Of a stretch of 64,000 bases of DNA, positions 59,858-64,000 are shown one piece after another. The notes under the pieces were generated by a model, which was given only the letters and a program-made list of their open reading frames with translations, was not told the DNA's origin and did not search any database. The translations under genes were made by a program, and so were the position numbers. Source of the DNA: CAYREV01 sp964423345 (GTDB taxonomy: Bacteria; Bacteroidota; Rhodothermia; Balneolales; Balneolaceae); contig CAYREV010000003.1 of the NCBI GenBank assembly GCA_964423345.1, positions 1-64,000 of the forward strand, given 5' to 3'. Numbering within the stretch: position 1 is the first letter of the stretch; each line of letters begins with the position of its first letter.

Positions 59858-62800
59858 ATGTTAGATAAAGTAACAGATCTTCTTACCACCATCTTCGGCA
59901 CGAAAAGTGAAAGGGACATCAAGAAGGTATGGCCCGTCGTCGAGGAGATAAAATCTTATGAAGATGAAATTAAAGCTCTTTCCGACGAGGAGCTTAAACA
60001 GCGCACCGAAAGATTCCGGGAGGAGATCGCCTCGGCCACCACCGAAATTGAGGAGGATATGGAGGCCATTCGCAACCGCCTCAACGAAAAACAGGGCAGC
60101 CTGACTGTATCCGAGCACCGCGAACTGGCGGTGGAGCTTGAGAGTTTGGAGGACGAATGGCTGGATGCGGTGGAGAATAAGCTGGATGAGCTCCTCCCCG
60201 AGGCTTATGCGGTGCTGAAAGACACCTGCCGTCGTTTTGTAGGTAAAAAATGGAAAGTGGCCGGCACCGAAAACGAATGGGATATGATCCCCTACGATGT
60301 ACAGCTTGTAGGCGGAATATGCATGCACCAGGGCAAGATCGCAGAGATGAAAACCGGTGAAGGTAAAACACTGGCGGCTATCTTCCCCGCATACCTGAAT
60401 GCGCTGGTCGGCCGCGGAGTGCATATTGTTACGGTTAACGACTACCTGGCGAAACGGGATGCCGAATGGAATGAACCCATTTTTAACTTTCACGGCCTCG
60501 AAGTCGATTGCATTGATCGCTACGACCCCAATACCGAACAGCGCCGGAATGCCTATGAGGCGGATATAACCTACGGGACAAATAACGAATTCGGTTTTGA
60601 CTACCTGCGTGACAACATGGTGATCAATTCCGAACAGCTGGTTCAGCCCGGGCACCATTTTGCCATTATCGATGAGATCGACTCCATCCTGATCGACGAG
60701 GCACGAACCCCCCTGATTATTTCGGGCCCCGTTCCCCAGGACACCCAGTCGCATAAATATGAAGAGCTCAAGCCGCGGGTGGAATCACTGGTGAATGCAC
60801 AGAAGAAGCTGGTGGCCTCCCTGGTCAAGGAAGCCCAGGATGAACTGGAGAAGGGTAACGAAGAGGCTGCCGGGCTGGCTCTTTTTCGCGCACAGCGGGG
60901 ATTCCCCAAAAACCGGCAGTTCCGAAAGATGATGCAGATACCGGAGAACCAGAGGCTGGTTCAGCAGACGGAGGCCTTCTACCTGCAGGATAATGCCCGG
61001 CGCCTGCCGGAAGCCGACGAGGCGCTCTATTATACGGTCGACCGCAAGATGAACAGTATTGAGATGACCGAAAAGGGCCGTGATTTCATCACGCGCTCGG
61101 ACGAAGACGAAGAGTTTTTTGTGATTCCCGACCTGGGGACCGAGACGAACAATATCGACGAGGAGATAGAAGAGCTCGAGAAGGAAAAGATCGAGGAGAT
61201 TCGACAGGAAGAGGAGTTCAGTGAAGAATACAAGGAGAAAAAAATCGAGGAAGCCAAACAGGAGGTTAAGGAAGAGCGTGAGCGGAGGTTTAATGAACTG
61301 CACCGGACCTTTGCCGAGCGCAGCGACCGTATTCATACGGTTAACCAGTTGCTGAAGGCCTACTCCCTGTTTGAGCGGGAAGAGGAGTATATAGTCCAGG
61401 AGGGCAAGGTCAATATTGTAGACGAGCATACGGGCCGTGTGCTCTCGGGCCGCCGTTATTCGGACGGACTGCACCAGGCCATTGAGGCAAAAGAGGATGT
61501 AAAGGTTGAGGCGGCCACGCAGACGTATGCGACCATTACGCTTCAGAATTATTTCCGGATGTATCATAAGCTTGCCGGTATGACCGGTACGGCCGCCACC
61601 GAGGAAGGGGAGTTCAACGAGATATACGACCTGGATGTGATGGTGATCCCCACCAACGAACCGGTGATACGGGACGACAAGGAGGACCTGGTATTCCGTA
61701 CCAGGCGGGAGAAATATAATGCCGCCATAGAGCGTATTAAGGAGTATCACGAAAAGGGTCAGCCCGTACTGGTGGGAACGACCAGCGTGGACGTATCGGA
61801 AACCATAAGCCGGATGCTTAAGCGGGCCAACATCCCTCATAACGTATTGAACGCCAAGCACCATGCACGGGAGAGTGAAATCGTATCCATGGCCGGACAG
61901 CCGGGCGCGGTTACGGTGGCCACCAACATGGCCGGGCGGGGAACCGACATTAAGCTGGCCCCGGGTGTGAAAGAGAAAGGGGGACTGGCTATACTCGGCA
62001 CCGAGCGTCATGAATCCCGCCGGATCGACCTGCAGCTCCGCGGCCGTTCGGGACGTCAGGGCGACCCCGGCGAATCGCAGTTTTTTGTATCGCTGGAAGA
62101 CGACCTGATGCAGCTTTTCGGTTCCGACCGTATCGCCAAGGTGATGGACAAGCTCAATTTCGAGGAGGGTGAGGTAATCACCCATCCCTGGATCACCAAA
62201 TCGCTGGAACGGGCGCAGTCGAAGGTCGAACAGAATAACTTCAGCATTCGAAAGAAACAGCTGGAATACGATGATGTGCTGAACAATCAGCGTGAAGTGA
62301 TCTATAAGCGGCGGAAGCATGCACTCAAAGGAGACGAACTGCGTGGAGATATCTATGACATGCTCACCGACCTGGTCGAACGTATTGTTGAACAGCATTA
62401 CGGCAACGGGGAGTTTGAGGAGCTGCGCGATACCATCTTGCGCTTCCTGGCCTTTGATATAGAGTTGGAGCCGGAGGAGATGGTAGAGATGGGAGAGGAT
62501 GTCCTGATCGACGAAATTATTGACAAGGCGTACGAATCGTACCGGCAGAAAGAGGAGATGATCTCGAAACCTCTCTATGAGGTCATTAAAAATATTGAGG
62601 AGTCGGAGGCCGAGAATAAACCCACAAAGGTGCAGGTGATCTTTACCGACGGCATCCGCCGCATGAGAGTGGTGGTAGACGTGGAAAAAGCCTTGGAAAA
62701 TGAAGGGCACGAAGTGGCACGGGCTCTCGAGCGTACGGCTGTGCTTTCAACCATTGACGATAAATGGATGGAGCACCTGCGGGAGCTGGACTCAGTGAAA

Positions 62801-63250
62801 GAGGGTATCGGGCTGCGGGCATTCGGCCAGAAAGATCCCCTGCTTGAATATAAGCGAGAGGCTTTTGAAATGTTTAAGCAGCTTCTTGATGAAATCAACC
62901 AGGAGGCGATATCCCTTATCTGGAAAGCGATACCCGAGATGCAGGCCGAACAGCAGCAGCTGCAGCAGGCCCGGAAGGAAAAGGCCAAAGTGGACATGAA
63001 CAAGGCCAAGACTCAGCATACCGATTCCACCAACATGGGCTTCAGGCAGGGAGAGGGACAGGCTCAGAACGGTGGTGGGCAGCCGCAGAGGAGTGACCAG
63101 AAACCGCAGCCGGTAACGGTCGAGGAGGAACCGGGCCGGAACGACTATGTGAAAATTCAGAACATGAGCAGCGGTGAGGTCATCGATATCAAATGGAAAA
63201 AAGCCAAGCGGATGATCAACAACGAAGGCTGGGTCCTCATTGAAAAATAG
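59858..63250 (+). CDS. secA: Preprotein translocase ATPase SecA
   Basis: An 1130-residue SecA motor that pushes unfolded proteins through SecYEG. Nucleotide site: MKTGEGKTLAAIFPAYL and, in the DEAD region, DEIDSILIDEARTPLIISG; later TNMAGRGTDIKLAPGV and RGRSGRQGDPG. It is about 200 residues longer than the E. coli enzyme, mostly from an acidic helical insertion around residues 310-480 (for example IEELEKEKIEEIRQEEE). The C terminus lacks the CxC zinc SEC-C motif: after PGRNDY it ends in EVIDIKWKKAKRMINNEGWVLIEK. Confidence 0.95.
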   Translation: MLDKVTDLLTTIFGTKSERDIKKVWPVVEEIKSYEDEIKALSDEELKQRTERFREEIASATTEIEEDMEAIRNRLNEKQGSLTVSEHRELAVELESLEDEWLDAVENKLDELLPEAYAVLKDTCRRFVGKKWKVAGTENEWDMIPYDVQLVGGICMHQGKIAEMKTGEGKTLAAIFPAYLNALVGRGVHIVTVNDYLAKRDAEWNEPIFNFHGLEVDCIDRYDPNTEQRRNAYEADITYGTNNEFGFDYLRDNMVINSEQLVQPGHHFAIIDEIDSILIDEARTPLIISGPVPQDTQSHKYEELKPRVESLVNAQKKLVASLVKEAQDELEKGNEEAAGLALFRAQRGFPKNRQFRKMMQIPENQRLVQQTEAFYLQDNARRLPEADEALYYTVDRKMNSIEMTEKGRDFITRSDEDEEFFVIPDLGTETNNIDEEIEELEKEKIEEIRQEEEFSEEYKEKKIEEAKQEVKEERERRFNELHRTFAERSDRIHTVNQLLKAYSLFEREEEYIVQEGKVNIVDEHTGRVLSGRRYSDGLHQAIEAKEDVKVEAATQTYATITLQNYFRMYHKLAGMTGTAATEEGEFNEIYDLDVMVIPTNEPVIRDDKEDLVFRTRREKYNAAIERIKEYHEKGQPVLVGTTSVDVSETISRMLKRANIPHNVLNAKHHARESEIVSMAGQPGAVTVATNMAGRGTDIKLAPGVKEKGGLAILGTERHESRRIDLQLRGRSGRQGDPGESQFFVSLEDDLMQLFGSDRIAKVMDKLNFEEGEVITHPWITKSLERAQSKVEQNNFSIRKKQLEYDDVLNNQREVIYKRRKHALKGDELRGDIYDMLTDLVERIVEQHYGNGEFEELRDTILRFLAFDIELEPEEMVEMGEDVLIDEIIDKAYESYRQKEEMISKPLYEVIKNIEESEAENKPTKVQVIFTDGIRRMRVVVDVEKALENEGHEVARALERTAVLSTIDDKWMEHLRELDSVKEGIGLRAFGQKDPLLEYKREAFEMFKQLLDEINQEAISLIWKAIPEMQAEQQQLQQARKEKAKVDMNKAKTQHTDSTNMGFRQGEGQAQNGGGQPQRSDQKPQPVTVEEEPGRNDYVKIQNMSSGEVIDIKWKKAKRMINNEGWVLIEK

Positions 63251-63264
63251 GTATTCCCCGGCGG

Positions 63265-64000
63265 TTATTCGTCGAAGCTGTCGGGCAGGTCGTTTTCATA
63301 GAGAATCACATCCCCGGCCTGTGCTTTCTCCCTGATAAAATCGTTGGCCTCGAAAAGAGTGTCGACTACATTCACCCGGTCCGTATCAAATCCTGTGGAA
63401 CGGATACCCTCCCTGATGGCCCTGGTCCTTTCGGCTCCCACCAGCAGCACGTAGTCAATATTGGATTTGCCGATCGTTTCTCCGAACTCACGATTTTTTT
63501 GATCTTCCAGCTCTCCCAGCTCAATCATCCCCGGAGTGACGATAAAGCGTGAGCCTGATTCAAACCGGGAAAGGATTTCCACAGCATTTTTAGCCCCGGT
63601 CGGATTGGAGTTGAAAGCATCGTCGATGACGTACAGTTCGCCTTCTTTTCTCAGCTCCAGCCGGTGCTCCACCGGCTGTATGGCGGAGGCTGCCACGGCC
63701 ATGGTTTTCAGGCGAAGGTCGAAAATCCTGCCGACCGCCACGGCAAGAAGCATGTTTTGTACGTTGTGTGCACCCAGCAGGCGGGTCCTGAACGACTCCT
63801 GTTCTTCCTCTCCGGCCGAGACCATAAACCGGCTTCCTTCATGGTTGTAGCTGATGTCGTAGGCGGTGACCGTACCCTGCTTGAGCCCTGTCCGGATATA
63901 GGTGACGTCATCTCTGAGGCGGGCCATGGCAGCAACCCTGGGGTCGTCTGCATTCAATATCACGGTGCCGCCGGGCCGGGTCCTTTTCACGATAGTGGAT
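63265..64000 (-). CDS. murF: UDP-MurNAc-tripeptide D-alanyl-D-alanine ligase, 3' part
   Basis: The frame runs off the right edge, leaving the C-terminal 244 codons. Visible features of Mur ligases are GGTVILNADDPRV, the central LLGAHNVQNMLLAVAVGRIF, and RLELRKEGELYVIDDAFNSNPTGAKNAVEIL with the Mur C-terminal domain (FIVTPGMIELGELEDQKNREFGE). DDAFNSNPTG is the MurF-specific form of this motif. It adds D-Ala-D-Ala to the peptidoglycan precursor in the cytoplasm. Convergent with secA, 14 bases apart. Confidence 0.92.
   Translation of the reverse strand, partial: STIVKRTRPGGTVILNADDPRVAAMARLRDDVTYIRTGLKQGTVTAYDISYNHEGSRFMVSAGEEEQESFRTRLLGAHNVQNMLLAVAVGRIFDLRLKTMAVAASAIQPVEHRLELRKEGELYVIDDAFNSNPTGAKNAVEILSRFESGSRFIVTPGMIELGELEDQKNREFGETIGKSNIDYVLLVGAERTRAIREGIRSTGFDTDRVNVVDTLFEANDFIREKAQAGDVILYENDLPDSFDE

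Noticed and set aside
60785..62710. 641-codon minus-strand ORF opposite secA
   Set aside because: Antisense to a firmly identified gene; the composition (His/Leu/Val-rich) is that of a mirror frame of GC-biased codons.
1..64000. CRISPR arrays, rRNA genes, transposase genes
   Set aside because: No regularly spaced repeat series, no rRNA sequence and no transposase motifs were seen in the window.

Overview
The window looks like chromosomal DNA of a Bacteroidota-superphylum bacterium, most likely Balneolota/Rhodothermota. This is an inference from gene content: DUF4270- and DUF5916-like envelope proteins, a half-length GT5 'glycogen synthase', a 1,130-residue SecA, a long TopA with GRYGPY repeats, and promoters resembling the Bacteroidota TTTG/TAnnTTTG type. 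Most genes lack a clear Shine-Dalgarno sequence and several begin with GTG or TTG. Nearly all of the window is dense housekeeping DNA. Two runs of 100 N (15665-15764 and 22487-22586) are assembly gaps.

Layout. 1-143: end of an SLC13-type permease. 375-3652: a tRNA-Arg(TCG) gene and, about 3.2 kb away, a second copy of its 3' half (45 of 47 bases identical), with a terminator beyond each copy. Between them lie an MFS transporter, a HigB/HigA toxin-antitoxin pair and an orphan ORF. Just inside both ends are paired TGTAGTAC direct repeats on a 12-base period. This has the architecture of a tRNA-integrated element, but no recombinase gene is present. 3861-7713: PQQ sugar dehydrogenase, VOC protein, dienelactone hydrolase, flavin reductase, unknown. 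7731-9940: queA and dinB. 10055-12385: small membrane proteins, a membrane-anchored M15-like protein and a 2H phosphoesterase. 12508-17765: glutamate dehydrogenase, a sodium:solute symporter with a tiny overlapping upstream membrane protein, and glgB.

17908-23420: an apparent five-gene unit (ComA-like protein, GT5 N-terminal half, DUF4270-like lipoprotein, FadL/PorV-like outer-membrane protein, TPR protein) with a recognisable promoter and an end hairpin. Next come a short Rho, a rhodanese, and the minus-strand set purS-clpS-purQ-lptB. miaA, dnaN, a SAM hydroxide adenosyltransferase, a methyltransferase, argS and radC follow. 34266-44224: DUF5916 protein, AMP nucleosidase, Nudix hydrolase, peroxiredoxin, topA, an unknown gene, and a vWA lipoprotein/polytopic membrane protein pair. 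44396-56949: malic enzyme, M1 peptidase, recR-ybaB-dnaX, a lipoprotein, an MBL hydrolase, an S9 peptidase, an aminopeptidase P and a stand-alone HsdR_N protein. 57008-64000: yidC-yidD-rnpA-rpmH diverging from secA, then the 3' part of murF.

The strongest candidate for something undescribed is the integrase-less tRNA-Arg element. Second-tier observations are the tiny symporter partner, the ComA/half-GT5/DUF4270/porin/TPR unit, and the vWA/membrane pair.
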